A stretch of DNA of 64,000 nt from Pseudogulbenkiania subflava DSM 22618. Lineage in GTDB: Bacteria > Pseudomonadota > Gammaproteobacteria > Burkholderiales > Chromobacteriaceae. Within the stretch, counting starts at the first letter, position 1. Each line of letters starts with the position of its first letter. Both the position numbers and the translations under genes were made by a program. The notes under the pieces were generated by a model that saw nothing but the letters and a program-made list of their open reading frames with translations, was not told the DNA's origin and did no database searches. Shown here one piece after another: positions 44,334 through 55,449 of this stretch. The stretch is taken from assembly GCF_900177275.1 (NCBI RefSeq), contig NZ_FXAG01000001.1, positions 124,001 through 188,000 on the forward strand, in the 5' to 3' direction.

Positions 44334-44605
44334 CAGGTCCCTCCCGAGGGGGCGACTACCTGGACCTGGCGTTGCTCGGGCGTCTTCATGCCGAGCCGCA
44401 AGGCGGCAGTTTTTTCAATCAGCGCGTGCGCGCCCCAGGTGCTCTGCTCCAGCAGCAGCTGGCCGTACTCGACCTGCAGCTGCTGGGCCGACTTCTGCTC
44501 GCGCTCCAGATTGCTGTAGAGCTGGCGCGACACGTGCTGCGAGGTCACCACCGACCACGCGCACAGCACCAGGATGGCCAGCAAAATGGCATTGAGCTTG
44601 TTCAC
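44333..44605 (-). CDS. ftsL: Cell division protein FtsL
   Basis: A 90-residue bitopic protein. A membrane segment (about 3-24, [21 protein letters not shown]) is followed by a periplasmic coiled coil ([20 protein letters not shown], about 30-65). This is the FtsL layout, and it sits between rsmH and ftsI with overlaps of four bases and one base respectively. It forms the FtsQLB complex that activates FtsWI. Sequence conservation of FtsL is low, so position is a main part of the evidence. Confidence 0.9.
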   Translation of the reverse strand: MNKLNAILLAILVLCAWSVVTSQHVSRQLYSNLEREQKSAQQLQVEYGQLLLEQSTWGAHALIEKTAALRLGMKTPEQRQVQVVAPSGGT

Positions 44606-45564
44606 ACCGCCTCCTCGCGCCAGGCACCGGCGGTGCGCTCGGCGATGCGCATGATGGCACTGCGCGAACGCGGGTTGCCCTTCACCTCGTCGTCACTGGC
44701 GCGCACCGGCTTGCCGACGGTGCGCAGCGGCGGCTCGGGCAGGTCGGCGCTGCGCACCATGACCCAGGAGGGCAGCTTGGCGTCGCTGCTGGCGTCCCGC
44801 ATGAAGTTCTTGACGATGCGGTCTTCCAGCGAGTGGAAACTGATCACGGCCAGGCGGCCGCCTTCGGCCAACCTTTGCGCCGCCTGCGGCAGCACCGCTT
44901 TCAGCTCTTCCAGCTCACGGTTGATGTAGATGCGGATGGCCTGGAACGTGCGCGTCGCGGGGTCTTGACCCGGTTCGCGAGTACGGACGTTCTGCCCAAC
45001 GAGCAGGGCGAGCTGACGCGTGGTTTCGAGGGGAGCGAGCTCCCGTTGCGCAACAATGGCTGCTGCGATCTTGCGAGCAAACCGCTCTTCACCATAAGTC
45101 TTGATGACCTCCCTGATGTCTTCTTCGGCGGCCGTGGCCAGCCATTCCGCCGCGGTCAGGCCGCGGCTGGTATCCATGCGCATGTCGAGCGGCGCGTCGA
45201 AACGGAAGCTGAAGCCGCGCCGGGCGTCGTCGATCTGCGGCGACGATACACCCAGATCCATCAGCACGCCGTCGACGCGAGCGATGCCGAGCCGGTCGAG
45301 CTCGCGCGCGAGCGTTTCGAAACCTTCGTGCACCAGCGTGAAACGCGGGTCTTCCGCGGCCAGACGCTCACCGACGGCAATCGCCTCGGGATCCTTGTCG
45401 AAGGCGACCAGCCGGCCGGCCGGCCCCAATTGCGACAGGATGAGGCGGCTGTGCCCACCGCGGCCGAAGGTGCAGTCGACGTACACGCCGTCCGGACGAA
45501 CGGCGAGCGCGGCCACAGCTTCGCTGAGCAGCACCGTAAGGTGCGAAAAAACGGGGGCACTCAC
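44602..45564 (-). CDS. rsmH: 16S rRNA (cytosine(1402)-N4)-methyltransferase
   Basis: A 320-residue SAM-dependent methyltransferase (MraW). The N-terminal [20 protein letters not shown], the SAM-binding [20 protein letters not shown] (about 30-49), [20 protein letters not shown] and [17 protein letters not shown] are family hallmarks. The GTG start at 45564 is chosen because it overlaps the mraZ stop (GTGA) and GGAG lies ten bases upstream. The gene holds a 12-mer motif at 44863-44874. Confidence 0.95.
   Translation of the reverse strand: MSAPVFSHLTVLLSEAVAALAVRPDGVYVDCTFGRGGHSRLILSQLGPAGRLVAFDKDPEAIAVGERLAAEDPRFTLVHEGFETLARELDRLGIARVDGVLMDLGVSSPQIDDARRGFSFRFDAPLDMRMDTSRGLTAAEWLATAAEEDIREVIKTYGEERFARKIAAAIVAQRELAPLETTRQLALLVGQNVRTREPGQDPATRTFQAIRIYINRELEELKAVLPQAAQRLAEGGRLAVISFHSLEDRIVKNFMRDASSDAKLPSWVMVRSADLPEPPLRTVGKPVRASDDEVKGNPRSRSAIMRIAERTAGAWREEAV
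44863..44874 (-). repeat. AGGTTGGCCGAA dispersed 12-mer, copy 7
   Basis: Exact minus-strand copy inside rsmH, in frame as Arg-Leu-Ala-Glu (AQRLAEG). Confidence 0.75.
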
Positions 45565-46007
45565 AACGTGAAATCTCCGAGATGCTGAGACAGTTCGGCG
45601 GGGTCGATATCCAGGGCGTCGCTGGTCTGGGCATCCCAGTCGGCGGCATCCCACAGTTCGAAACGGTTGCCCATGCCCACCAGCGCGACGTCCTTGTCGA
45701 GGCTGACCAGACCGCGCAGGCGCGGCGACAGCAAAATGCGGCCGGCACTGTCCATGTCGAGCAGTTCGGCATGGCCCAGCACCAGCTTCTGGTAGCGTTT
45801 GAGCATGGGATTGCCGGCGGGCAGCGCCAGGAGCCGGGCCTCGACCGGGCGCCAATTGGGCTCGGGGTAGAGCAGCAGGTGGTCGCGCGCTTCCAGCGTC
45901 ACCACCAGCTTGGAGCCGAAACTGGACAGCAGCGTCTCGCGGTGCCGGGCCGGAATGGCCAGACGCCCCTTGCTATCGAGAGACACGACGTTGACGCCAC
46001 CAATCAT
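45561..46007 (-). CDS. mraZ: Transcriptional regulator MraZ
   Basis: A 148-residue AbrB-like regulator with two SpoVT/AbrB-type halves: [20 protein letters not shown] (about 8-27) and [18 protein letters not shown] (about 84-101). In known species MraZ oligomers bind direct repeats upstream of their own gene and repress the dcw cluster. Those repeats are present at 46041-46080. The start ATG 46007 is chosen as it gives the family N-terminus; the frame is open 30 codons more, through the operator. Confidence 0.95.
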   Translation of the reverse strand: MIGGVNVVSLDSKGRLAIPARHRETLLSSFGSKLVVTLEARDHLLLYPEPNWRPVEARLLALPAGNPMLKRYQKLVLGHAELLDMDSAGRILLSPRLRGLVSLDKDVALVGMGNRFELWDAADWDAQTSDALDIDPAELSQHLGDFTL

Positions 46008-46040
46008 GATTCGGACATTAAGCCTCTGGTTCGGGGTGCG

Positions 46041-46080
46041 CACCCCACTTTTACCCACTTCACCCCACTTTTCGCCACTA
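46041..46080 (-). promoter_or_regulatory. MraZ operator: four boxes at exact 10-bp spacing
   Basis: On the minus strand four consecutive decamers read GTGGCGAAAA, GTGGGGTGAA, GTGGGTAAAA, GTGGGGTGCG. The GTGG(G/C) boxes repeat once per helical turn, as known for MraZ-binding sites. They start right at the -10 element and extend into the leader. Confidence 0.88.
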
Positions 46081-46105
46081 TAAGAAAGAAGTGTCATAGG
46101 GTCAA
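46077..46105 (-). promoter_or_regulatory. Sigma-70 promoter of the dcw cluster (Pmra)
   Basis: On the minus strand TTGACC (46105-46100), a 17-base spacer and TATAGT (46082-46077), directly upstream of and overlapping the first MraZ box. Confidence 0.8.
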
Positions 46106-46252
46106 CCTGAGCCGGAACACAACCTCCTTTTAAGACAAGGGCTTAGAAAGACCATGCCAAGATTAATCCTATTAAATCAGCAGCTTAAAAAAAGCGCTGA
46201 AAGTAGGCTGTGAAAAGGGGGAATACAACAGCGGAGAACGGCCAAAAAAATA

Positions 46253-46280
46253 CAGGCGACATGCCGTGGCATGCCGCCTG
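46253..46280 (-). terminator. Intrinsic terminator after gatB
   Basis: On the minus strand a long stem CAGGCGGCATGCC / GGCATGTCGCCTG with one mismatch is followed by TATTTTTTT. It separates the gat genes from the mra promoter. The rest of the gap between mraZ and gatB (46106-46252) shows no gene. Confidence 0.88.
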
Positions 46281-46317
46281 TCGCCGGGTCTGGGCCCGGC
46301 CTCTGCCGCACCGGCCG

Positions 46318-47745
46318 TCAGGCCAGTTTCTGCTTGAGGATTTCCTGTACCTGGGCCGGGTTGGCCTTGCCCTTGGAGGCCTTCATCACCTGGCCCGCCA
46401 GCGCATTGAGCGCCTTTTCCTTGCCGGCGCGGAACTCTTCCACCGCCTTGGGGTTGGCGGCGATGGCCTCGTCGACCATCTTCTCGATGGCGCCGACGTC
46501 GGACACCTGCTTCAGGCCGTCGCGCTCGATGATGGCGTCGGCGGACAGTTCGCTGTCCCACATCGCCTCGAACACCTGCTTGGCGAGCTTGGACGACAGC
46601 GTACCGTCGGCGATGCGCACGATCAGCCCGGACAGGCGCGCGGCGTCGATCGGGCAGTCGCCGATCTCCTTGCCGTCGCGATTCAGGCGCGCGGCAATCT
46701 CGCCGTTGACCCAGTTGGCGGCCAGCTTGCCCTGGCCAGAGGCCTTGGCCGCGGCTTCAAAGTACTCCGCCTGCTTTAGGCTGGAAGTCAGCAGTGCCGC
46801 GTCATAGGCGGACACCCCGTAGCTTTCCACGAAGCGGGCCTGCATCGCGCCCGGCAGTTCCGGCAAGTCGGCACGGATGCGCGCGATCTGCTCGTCGGAG
46901 ATGCGTACCGGCAGCAAATCCGGGTCCGGGAAGTAACGGTAATCGTGCGCATCTTCCTTGCTGCGCATCATGCGCGTCTCGCCGCTGTCCGGATCGAACA
47001 GCACGGTGGCCTGCTGTACCTTGCCGCCGTCTTCCAGAGTGTCGATCTGCCACTGGATTTCGTACTTGGCGGCCTGCTCCAGGAAGCGGAAGGAGTTGAG
47101 GTTCTTGATCTCGCGGCGGGTGCCGAATTCCTTCTGGCCTTCCGGGCGCACCGACACGTTGACGTCCATGCGGAAGCTGCCTTCCTGCATATTGCCGTCG
47201 CAGATGCCCAACCAGGTCACCAGCGCGTACAGTACCTTGACGTAGGCCAGCGCCTCATCCACCGAACGCATATCCGGCTCGGACACCACTTCCAAGAGCG
47301 GCGTGCCGGCGCGGTTAAGGTCGATTCCGGACAAGCCATGGAAGTCCTCGTGCAGGCTCTTGCCGGCATCCTCTTCCATGTGGGCGCGGGTCACGCCGAT
47401 GACTTTTTCCTGGTCGCCGACCAGTATCTTGATCTTGCCGTGCTCGACGATCGGCAGCTCCATCTGGCTGATCTGGTAGCCCTTCGGCAAATCCGGATAG
47501 AAGTAGTTCTTGCGGGCGAACACGTTCTTCTGGTTGATCTTGGCGTCCAGCGCGAGGCCCAGGCGAATCGCCTTGTCCACTACCGCACGGTTCAGCACCG
47601 GCAGCACGCCGGGGAAGGCCAGTTCGACCGCCGAGGCCTGGGTGTTGGGCGCAGCGCCGAAGGCGGTGGAGGCGCCGGAGAAAATTTTCGATGCGGTGTT
47701 GAGCTGCACGTGCACCTCAATACCGATGACGACTTCCCATTTCAT
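46318..47745 (-). CDS. gatB: Asp-tRNA(Asn)/Glu-tRNA(Gln) amidotransferase subunit B
   Basis: A 475-residue protein starting [20 protein letters not shown], with [20 protein letters not shown] and [17 protein letters not shown], the GatB kinase-like core, and a C-terminal YqeY-like tail domain that contacts tRNA. It phosphorylates and amidates Glu-tRNA(Gln) or Asp-tRNA(Asn) using ammonia from GatA. Last gene of gatC-gatA-gatB, followed by a strong terminator. Confidence 0.96.
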   Translation of the reverse strand: MKWEVVIGIEVHVQLNTASKIFSGASTAFGAAPNTQASAVELAFPGVLPVLNRAVVDKAIRLGLALDAKINQKNVFARKNYFYPDLPKGYQISQMELPIVEHGKIKILVGDQEKVIGVTRAHMEEDAGKSLHEDFHGLSGIDLNRAGTPLLEVVSEPDMRSVDEALAYVKVLYALVTWLGICDGNMQEGSFRMDVNVSVRPEGQKEFGTRREIKNLNSFRFLEQAAKYEIQWQIDTLEDGGKVQQATVLFDPDSGETRMMRSKEDAHDYRYFPDPDLLPVRISDEQIARIRADLPELPGAMQARFVESYGVSAYDAALLTSSLKQAEYFEAAAKASGQGKLAANWVNGEIAARLNRDGKEIGDCPIDAARLSGLIVRIADGTLSSKLAKQVFEAMWDSELSADAIIERDGLKQVSDVGAIEKMVDEAIAANPKAVEEFRAGKEKALNALAGQVMKASKGKANPAQVQEILKQKLA

Positions 47746-47811
47746 GGTTGGAAAATCCCTTTTCGGTTCAAGGCCGGCCGCGCAGGGCCAGCCTTTTGCA
47801 TTTAGTCGCGA

Positions 47812-49263
47812 TTACAGAGCGGGCGCCTTGGTGTGCCAGTCGGTCGCCTGCTGGAACTGGTGCGCCACGTTCAGCATCTTGGCTTCGCCGAAGTAGTTGC
47901 CGATGATCTGCAGACCCACCGGGCGGCCGTTGGCGGCGAAGCCGGCCGGCACGCTCATGCCGGGCAGGCCGGCCAGGTTGACCGACAGCGTGTAGATGTC
48001 CGACAGGTACATCTGCACCGGGTCGCCCGACTTCTCGCCCAGGTTGAACGCCGCGGAGGGCGCCACCGGCCCGAGGATCACATCGCACTGTTCGAATGCA
48101 GCCTTGAAGTCGTTGGCGATGAGGCGGCGGATCTTCTGCGCCTTGAGATAGTAGGCGTCGTAGTAGCCGTGCGACAGCACGTAGGTGCCAACCATGATGC
48201 GGCGCTTGACCTCGGCACCGAAGCCCTCGGCGCGGGTCTTCTCATACATGTCGACCAGGTCCTTGTACTCGGCAGCGCGGTGGCCGTAGCGCACGCCATC
48301 GTAGCGGCTGAGGTTGGTGGAGGCCTCGGCCGGAGCGATCACATAGTAGGCCGGGATGGAGAGCTGGGTGTTGGGCAGGCTGATCTCGACCACCTCGGCG
48401 CCCAGCTTCTTCAGTTCGGCGATGGCGCCATCCACCACGCCGGCGACGTCGGCGGACAGACCCTCGGCGAAATATTCGCGCGGCAGGCCGATCTTCAGGC
48501 CGTTCAGCGGCGCGTTCAGGTCACGGCTATAGTCTTCCTTGGCGCGCTCGAGGCTGGTCGAATCGCGCTGGTCGAAACCGGCCATGACGTTGAGCAGCAG
48601 CGCGCAGTCCTCGGCGGTCTGCGCCAGCGGACCACCCTGGTCGAGCGAGGAGGCGTAAGCCACCATGCCGTAGCGCGACACCACGCCGTAGGTCGGCTTG
48701 ATGCCGGTCACGCCGCAGTGCGAGGCCGGCTGACGGATCGAGCCGCCGGTATCGGTGCCGGTGGCGACCGGGGCGAGACGCGCCGCCACCACCGCGGCGG
48801 AGCCGCCGGACGAGCCGCCGGGAATCGCCGCCAGGTCCCACGGGTTCTTCACCGGGCCATAGAAACTGTTCTCGTTGGACGAGCCCATGGCGAATTCGTC
48901 CATATTGGTGCGGCCGAGCGTCACCAGGCCAGCGGCGCGGCACTGCTCGACAACATGGGCGTCGTAGGGCGAAATGAAGTTGTCGAGCATCTTCGAGCCG
49001 CAGCTGGTCTTCCAGCCCTGCTGGCAGAAGATGTCCTTGTGCGCGATCGGCACACCGGCAAGCAGGCCCGCCTGGCCGGCTGCACGCAGGGCGTCGGCGG
49101 CACGCGCTTCGGCCAGGGTCTTGTCGCGGTCGACGCTGATGAAGGCGTTGAGCGTCGGGTTGAGCGCCGCGATGCGGTCGAGGTAAAGCCCGGCGAGTTC
49201 CTCGCTGGACACGGCTTTTGCCGCCAGTTGCTGCGACAGCGCCTTGAGGGTGGCGTTAATCAT
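47812..49263 (-). CDS. gatA: Asp-tRNA(Asn)/Glu-tRNA(Gln) amidotransferase subunit A
   Basis: A 483-residue amidase-signature enzyme that releases ammonia from glutamine. The Ser-cisSer-Lys triad is visible: Lys in [10 protein letters not shown] (about 78), the cis-Ser and nucleophile in [14 protein letters not shown] and [14 protein letters not shown] (about 152 and 176). The start at 49263 is chosen because [13 protein letters not shown] is the family N-terminus. Between gatC and gatB, same strand. A 12-mer motif lies just upstream at 49292-49303. Confidence 0.96.
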   Translation of the reverse strand: MINATLKALSQQLAAKAVSSEELAGLYLDRIAALNPTLNAFISVDRDKTLAEARAADALRAAGQAGLLAGVPIAHKDIFCQQGWKTSCGSKMLDNFISPYDAHVVEQCRAAGLVTLGRTNMDEFAMGSSNENSFYGPVKNPWDLAAIPGGSSGGSAAVVAARLAPVATGTDTGGSIRQPASHCGVTGIKPTYGVVSRYGMVAYASSLDQGGPLAQTAEDCALLLNVMAGFDQRDSTSLERAKEDYSRDLNAPLNGLKIGLPREYFAEGLSADVAGVVDGAIAELKKLGAEVVEISLPNTQLSIPAYYVIAPAEASTNLSRYDGVRYGHRAAEYKDLVDMYEKTRAEGFGAEVKRRIMVGTYVLSHGYYDAYYLKAQKIRRLIANDFKAAFEQCDVILGPVAPSAAFNLGEKSGDPVQMYLSDIYTLSVNLAGLPGMSVPAGFAANGRPVGLQIIGNYFGEAKMLNVAHQFQQATDWHTKAPAL

Positions 49264-49291
49264 GGTGTCGTAAAATCTCGATAAGCTCGGA

Positions 49292-49303
49292 AGGTTGGCC
49301 GAA
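49292..49303 (+). repeat. AGGTTGGCCGAA dispersed 12-mer, copy 8
   Basis: Exact copy in the gatC-gatA spacer. A near copy (11 of 12) lies at 63202-63213 just upstream of dinB. Confidence 0.75.
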
Positions 49304-49368
49304 ACGCGCGCGCCGGGAACCAACCGTGCCGGAATCAATCTCTGGTTATTCCAAAATTCGCCTTGGAA

Positions 49369-49656
49369 CTATTCGATGACTTTGGGAACGAGGAACAGGC
49401 CGTTCTCGACCTGCGGGGCGATGGCCTGGAAGGCGGCGCGGCGGTCCGATTCGGTCACCACGTCATCGCGCAGGCGCAGACTCACGTCCTGCGGATGGGC
49501 CATCGGCTCGATGCCATCGGTATCGACGGCCTGCATCTGTTCGATCAGGCTGAAAATATTGTTGAGTTGGGCGCCCACCGCGACGATTTCTTCGTCGGTT
49601 ACGGCGATGCGGGCCAGCTTGGCGATCCGCGCGACATCCTGATGCGTCAGCGACAT
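49369..49656 (-). CDS. gatC: Asp-tRNA(Asn)/Glu-tRNA(Gln) amidotransferase subunit C
   Basis: A 95-residue helper subunit that wraps GatA and GatB. Typical Gat[21 protein letters not shown] at the start, [19 protein letters not shown] in the middle and [11 protein letters not shown] toward the end. First gene of the gat operon and divergent from mreB. The 217-base divergent region (49657-49873) must hold both promoters, but I could not fix either with confidence. Confidence 0.95.
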   Translation of the reverse strand: MSLTHQDVARIAKLARIAVTDEEIVAVGAQLNNIFSLIEQMQAVDTDGIEPMAHPQDVSLRLRDDVVTESDRRAAFQAIAPQVENGLFLVPKVIE

Positions 49657-49822
49657 GGTGTCCTCGTTAAAACCTTTAATAATTCAAGGCTGATAGGGTA
49701 TCATAGACTGTTTGATTCACCCAAGATTCGACGCTTCGCCACACCGTTTAGCCGGGGGTCATTTTGACGGTTCATGCCGTCCTTCCCGCGACGAGGAGAA
49801 GCCGCTAGACCACGACCATTAG

Positions 49823-50917
<1,095 letters not shown>

Positions 50918-50960
50918 ACCGGATTCGCGTCCGGCCTGAACCGGCCGGACGTCCTGCCAG

Positions 50961-51848
50961 ATGGACTTTGCCAACAATCCCAGCTTCATCCGCCAGGGCC
51001 CGCACCCGGCGGTGCGTCTCGCCTTGTGCGTGCTGCTGTCGATCGCGCTGTTGATCGGCGACAGCCGCTACGGCCTGATGGAGCACGTGCGCGAAGCGCT
51101 CTCGGTGGCGCTGTACCCGGTACAGCGCGCGGTCAACGTGCCGTTTGCCGGCGCGCGCCACGTCATCGACTTCTTCACCGCGCAGGCGGAGCTGAAGACC
51201 GAGAACGACACGCTGAAGAGCCAGCGCCTGCAGATGTCGGCGCAGCTCGCGCGCCTGGCCACCGTGGAGCGCGAATACCGCGAACTGCGCCAGCTCAATG
51301 AGCTCAAGTCGTCGCGCGCCGAGGGCGGCCAGCTGGCCGAGGTGCTCTACACCGGGCGCGACCCGTTTTCCTACAAGCTGATCATCGACAAGGGCGCGGA
51401 CGCCCAGATCAGTCCGGGCCAACCGGTGATCGACAGCCAGGGGCTGATCGGCCAGGTGACGCGGGTGCAGCCGCTGACCGCCGAGGTGACGCTGATCATC
51501 GACAAGAACCACATGGTGCCGGTGATGATCGAGCGTACCGGCGCGCGCGCCATCCTGTACGGCTACGGCGGCGGTGTCGAAGTGCGTTACCTGCCGAACC
51601 ACGCCGACGTGCAGGAGAAGGACTTGCTGGTGACCTCCGGCATCGACGACCTGTACCCGGCCGGACTGCCGGTAGCGCGCATCGGCAAGATCGAGCGCAA
51701 CACCGGCGCCGCCTTCGCCCGGCTGTCCACCAGCGTGGTGGGCGGGGTGCAGGAGAGTCGTTTCGTGCTGGTGCTGAACCCGAAGCAGCACGTGCCGGCC
51801 GCGCCACCGCCGCCACCTGACGCCGCCCCGCCCCGCCGCACGGAGTAA
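50961..51848 (+). CDS. mreC: Rod shape-determining protein MreC
   Basis: A 295-residue bitopic protein. One membrane segment (about 16-35, HPAVRLALCVLLSIALLIGD) is followed by a periplasmic coiled coil (AELKTENDTLKSQRLQMSAQ, about 74-105) and two beta-barrel domains with GLIGQVTRVQPLTAEVTLI and VTSGIDDLYPAGLPVARIG. The C-terminus is Pro-rich (AAPPPPPDAAPPRR). It activates PBP2-RodA. It ends two bases before the start of mreD. Confidence 0.94.
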   Translation: MDFANNPSFIRQGPHPAVRLALCVLLSIALLIGDSRYGLMEHVREALSVALYPVQRAVNVPFAGARHVIDFFTAQAELKTENDTLKSQRLQMSAQLARLATVEREYRELRQLNELKSSRAEGGQLAEVLYTGRDPFSYKLIIDKGADAQISPGQPVIDSQGLIGQVTRVQPLTAEVTLIIDKNHMVPVMIERTGARAILYGYGGGVEVRYLPNHADVQEKDLLVTSGIDDLYPAGLPVARIGKIERNTGAAFARLSTSVVGGVQESRFVLVLNPKQHVPAAPPPPPDAAPPRRTE

Positions 51849-51850
51849 CC

Positions 51851-52354
51851 ATGCCGTTTGAGCGCCCCAAAGAACTGCTGAAGCCGGTCAAGCGCCGCTT
51901 CATCTTCCTGACCTTCGTCATCGCCGTGCTGGTCGAGCTGATCCCGCTGCCGGCGGGTTCAACGCGCTGGCTGCCCGACCTGATCGGGCTGTTGCTGCTG
52001 TACTGGGTGATCAACCAGCCGCGCCGCGTCAACATCGGCAGCGCCTTCCTGCTGGGGCTGGTGGCGGATGCCGCCACCGCCGGGTTGTTCGGCCAACATG
52101 CGCTGGCCTACTCCATCACCAGCTACCTGGCCTTGCGCCAGCAGCGCCAGCTGGTGATGTTCAACCTCGGCCAGCAGGCGCTGGCCGTGCTCGCCCTGAT
52201 GCTGGCCAACCAGACCATCATGGTGGTGGCGCGCATGATCACCGGCGCCGCCTTCGTCGGCTGGAGCTATTTCCTGCCGCCGCTGGTCGGCGCGCTGCTG
52301 TGGCCGCTGCTGACCAAGCTGCTGTTGCTGCCGTACCGGCAGCATTCGGTCTAG
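51851..52354 (+). CDS. mreD: Rod shape-determining protein MreD
   Basis: A 167-residue inner-membrane protein with about five hydrophobic segments (FLTFVIAVLVELIPLPAG, LIGLLLLYWVINQPRR, FLLGLVADAATAGLFGQHAL, and so on), typical of MreD. The pattern DLIGLLLLYW and the GL.AD motif are conserved in the family. Positioned between mreC and mrdA. The 9-base motif core lies at 52088-52096. Confidence 0.92.
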   Translation: MPFERPKELLKPVKRRFIFLTFVIAVLVELIPLPAGSTRWLPDLIGLLLLYWVINQPRRVNIGSAFLLGLVADAATAGLFGQHALAYSITSYLALRQQRQLVMFNLGQQALAVLALMLANQTIMVVARMITGAAFVGWSYFLPPLVGALLWPLLTKLLLLPYRQHSV

Positions 52355-52368
52355 TGGTAGCGCCCGGC

Positions 52369-54366
52369 ATGTCCCGTCCCACCCGTTTCAAGAACACCCA
52401 GGCGGAAGAAGGCCAGTTCCAGCTGCGCCTGGTGGTGGCCTACGCCATCATGGTGCTGCTGTTCCTGCTCCTGGTCAGCCGCTTCGTCTGGCTGCAGGTG
52501 ATGCAGCACGAGCATTTCTCCACGCTGGCCCAGAACAACCGCATCTCGCTGGTGCCGATCCTGCCCAACCGCGGCCTCATCGTCGACCGCAACGGCGTGA
52601 TCCTAGCGCAGAACTACTCGGCCTACACGCTGGAGCTCACCCCGAGCAAGATGCCCGACCTCGACGCCACCGTGGCCGAGCTCTCCAAGCTGGTCAACGT
52701 CACCCCGCGCGACCTCAAGCTGTTCAAGAAGCTGCGCACGGAATCGCGCAACTTCGAGGCCATCCCGCTCAAGGCCAAGTTGAGCGAGGAGGAAGCCGCC
52801 CGCATGGCGGCGCACGCCTGGCGCTTCCCTGGGGTGGAGGTCAAGGCGCGGCTGTTCCGCGACTACCCGTTCAAGGAACTGACCAGCCACGTGCTGGGCT
52901 ATATCGGGCGCATCAACACCCACGACGTGGAACGGCTGGAAGAGGACGACCAGACCACCAACTACCGCGGCACCACCTATATCGGCAAGACCGGGCTGGA
53001 ATACACCTACGAGACCCAGCTGCACGGCACCGTCGGCTTCGAGGAAATGGAAACCGACGCCGGCGGGCGCGCCATCCGCACCCTGCGCCGCACCCCGCCG
53101 ATCAACGGCCAGAGCCTGCACCTAGCGCTCGACATCCGCCTGCAGGAGCTCGCCGACAAGCTGTTCGGCAAGCGCCGCGGCGCGCTGGTGGCAATCGACC
53201 CGCGCGACGGCGGCGTGCTGGCCTTCCTGTCCAAGCCCGGCTTCGATCCTTCGCTGTTCATCGACGGCATCGACAGCCAGACCTGGAAGGAGCTGAACGA
53301 AAACTGGGAAAAGCCGCTGGTCAACCGTGCGTTACGCGGCCTGTACCCGCCCGGCTCCACCTTCAAGCCGTTCATGGCGATGGCGGCGCTGGAGACCGGC
53401 GCCATCGGCCCCAACGACATCCGCCCGGCGCCGGGTTACTTCACCCTGCCCGGCAGCAGCCACCAGTTCCGCGACTCCAAACCTTCCGGCAACGGCATGG
53501 TCAACCTGGCCAAGGCGATCCAGGTGTCGAGCGATACCTTCTTCTACAAGCTGGCGTGGGACATGGGGATCGACCGCATCCATCCGGTGGTGTCGCAGTT
53601 CGGGCTAGGCAGCAAGACCGGCATCGACCTCGACGGCGAGGCCGCCGGGGTGCTGCCCTCCAAGGAATGGAAGGCCAAGCGCTTCGCCAAGTACCGCCCG
53701 GAGGTGGGGCGCTGGTACCCCGCCGACGTGGTCAGCATCGGCATCGGCCAGGGCTTCAACGCCTACACCCCGCTGCAGATGGCCAACGGCGTCGCCACCC
53801 TGGCCAACGACGGCGCGATGTTCAACCCGCATCTGGTGCAGCAGGTAGTGGACGATCGGCATGGCAAGGCGACCCCGATCAATACCAGCCCGGTGCGGCG
53901 CCTGGCGTTCAAGCCGGCCCATTTCGAGTACGTGAAGCGCGGCATGCAGGCCGTGCTGCAGCCGGGCGGCACCGCGGCGCGTATCGGCGTCAACCTGCCC
54001 TACACCATGGCCGGCAAGACCGGTACGGCGCAGGTGGTGCAGATCAAGCAGGGTGCCAAGTACAATGCCGGCGCCCTGGCCGAGCGCTACCGAGACCACT
54101 CCTGGTTCGTCGCCTTCGCCCCGGTCGAGGCGCCCAAGATCGCCCTGGCGGTGATCGTCGAGAACGCCGGTTTCGGCGCGGCGGCGGCAGCCCCGATCGC
54201 GCGCGCCCTGACCGATTTTTACCTCACCGGCAAGGTGCCGGCCGACCTCTCCGGCCAGCTGCAGACGGTGAAGACGGAAACCCGCAGCGCGGCGGAGATC
54301 GCCCGGGCCCAGGCCGAGCGTGCCGCCGAAGAGCAGGAGGGCCACGATGCAAACCCCGCTCCTTAA
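52369..54366 (+). CDS. mrdA: Peptidoglycan transpeptidase PBP2
   Basis: A 665-residue class B PBP with one membrane segment (about 20-42), the pedestal domain (RGLIVDRNGVILAQNYSAYT) and a transpeptidase domain. Active-site STFK (PPGSTFKPFMAM), SSD (QVSSDTFFYK) and KTG (MAGKTGTAQVV) are all present. It crosslinks lateral wall peptidoglycan with RodA. ATG 52369 is chosen over an in-frame GTG five codons earlier, which touches the mreD stop; neither has a clear ribosome site. The 3' end overlaps rodA by 20 bases. Confidence 0.95.
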   Translation: MSRPTRFKNTQAEEGQFQLRLVVAYAIMVLLFLLLVSRFVWLQVMQHEHFSTLAQNNRISLVPILPNRGLIVDRNGVILAQNYSAYTLELTPSKMPDLDATVAELSKLVNVTPRDLKLFKKLRTESRNFEAIPLKAKLSEEEAARMAAHAWRFPGVEVKARLFRDYPFKELTSHVLGYIGRINTHDVERLEEDDQTTNYRGTTYIGKTGLEYTYETQLHGTVGFEEMETDAGGRAIRTLRRTPPINGQSLHLALDIRLQELADKLFGKRRGALVAIDPRDGGVLAFLSKPGFDPSLFIDGIDSQTWKELNENWEKPLVNRALRGLYPPGSTFKPFMAMAALETGAIGPNDIRPAPGYFTLPGSSHQFRDSKPSGNGMVNLAKAIQVSSDTFFYKLAWDMGIDRIHPVVSQFGLGSKTGIDLDGEAAGVLPSKEWKAKRFAKYRPEVGRWYPADVVSIGIGQGFNAYTPLQMANGVATLANDGAMFNPHLVQQVVDDRHGKATPINTSPVRRLAFKPAHFEYVKRGMQAVLQPGGTAARIGVNLPYTMAGKTGTAQVVQIKQGAKYNAGALAERYRDHSWFVAFAPVEAPKIALAVIVENAGFGAAAAAPIARALTDFYLTGKVPADLSGQLQTVKTETRSAAEIARAQAERAAEEQEGHDANPAP

Positions 54367-55441
54367 ACGCCTCTGGCAGTTCGTGCGCGAACCGCTGGAC
54401 GGCTGGCTGATGTTGTTCCTCGGCCTGGTGTTCGTGCTCAGCATGCTGGTGCTGTACTCGGCCTCGAACCAGAGCTTCGACAAGATCGACAACAAGCTGG
54501 TCTACACCGTGCTGGGCCTGGTGGTGATGTGGGGCGCGGCGCGCATGCGTCCACAGTCGATCATGAACTTCGCGCCGCCGCTCTACGCGCTCGGGGTGCT
54601 GTTGCTGCTGGCGGTGCATTTCAAGGGGGTGACGGTGAACGGCTCGACGCGCTGGCTGGAACTCGGCATCACCCGCATCCAGCCCTCCGAAATCATGAAG
54701 ATCGCGCTGCCGATGATGGTGGCGTGGTTCTTCCAGCGCTTCGAGCTGAGCCTGCGCTGGTGGCATTACCTGGTCGCCATGGCGCTGATCGTGATTCCCG
54801 GCGGACTGGTGCTCAAGCAGCCCGACCTCGGCACCGCCACGCTGATCATGGCGGCCGGCTTCTTCGTGCTGTATTTCGCCGGATTGTCGTGGAAGGTGCT
54901 GATCGGCGGCGCGGTGGCGTTTGCCGCCAGCCTGCCGGTGGTATGGAACCTGATGCACGACTACCAGCGCAAACGCGTGCTGACGCTGATCGACCCGATG
55001 GAAGACCCGCTCGGCGCCGGCTACCACATCATCCAGTCGATGATCGCCATCGGCTCGGGCGGGCCGTTCGGCAAGGGCTGGCTCAACGGTACCCAGACCC
55101 ACCTCGACTACATCCCGGAGCGCACCACCGACTTCATCTTCGCGGTGTACTCGGAGGAGTTCGGCCTGATCGGCAACGTCATCCTGGTGGTGCTTTACCT
55201 GCTGATCGTCAGCCGCGGGCTGATGATCACGGCGCGCGCCCAGACCCTGTACGGGCGCCTGATGGGCGGCACCATCACCATGTCGTTCTTCGTCTACGCC
55301 TTCGTCAACATGGGCATGGTGGCCGGCATCCTGCCGGTGGTCGGCGTGCCGCTGCCGCTGGTTTCCTACGGCGGCACCGCCACCCTGACGCTGATGCTGG
55401 GGCTCGGTATGCTGATGAGCATCGGCAACACGCGGCGCTGA
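54347..55441 (+). CDS. rodA: SEDS peptidoglycan polymerase RodA
   Basis: A 364-residue SEDS glycosyltransferase with ten membrane segments. NGSTRWLELGITRIQPSEIM, KQPDLGTATLIMAAG, DPMEDPLGAGYHIIQSMIAI, LDYIPERTTDFIFAVYSEEF (with the essential Asp) and GVPLPLVSYGGTATLTLM are the family signatures. GGAGGG seven bases before ATG 54347 fixes the start inside the mrdA end. Last gene of the elongation cluster; a convergent gene follows eight bases after its stop. Confidence 0.96.
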   Translation: MQTPLLKRLWQFVREPLDGWLMLFLGLVFVLSMLVLYSASNQSFDKIDNKLVYTVLGLVVMWGAARMRPQSIMNFAPPLYALGVLLLLAVHFKGVTVNGSTRWLELGITRIQPSEIMKIALPMMVAWFFQRFELSLRWWHYLVAMALIVIPGGLVLKQPDLGTATLIMAAGFFVLYFAGLSWKVLIGGAVAFAASLPVVWNLMHDYQRKRVLTLIDPMEDPLGAGYHIIQSMIAIGSGGPFGKGWLNGTQTHLDYIPERTTDFIFAVYSEEFGLIGNVILVVLYLLIVSRGLMITARAQTLYGRLMGGTITMSFFVYAFVNMGMVAGILPVVGVPLPLVSYGGTATLTLMLGLGMLMSIGNTRR

Positions 55442-55449
55442 AGCCGACC

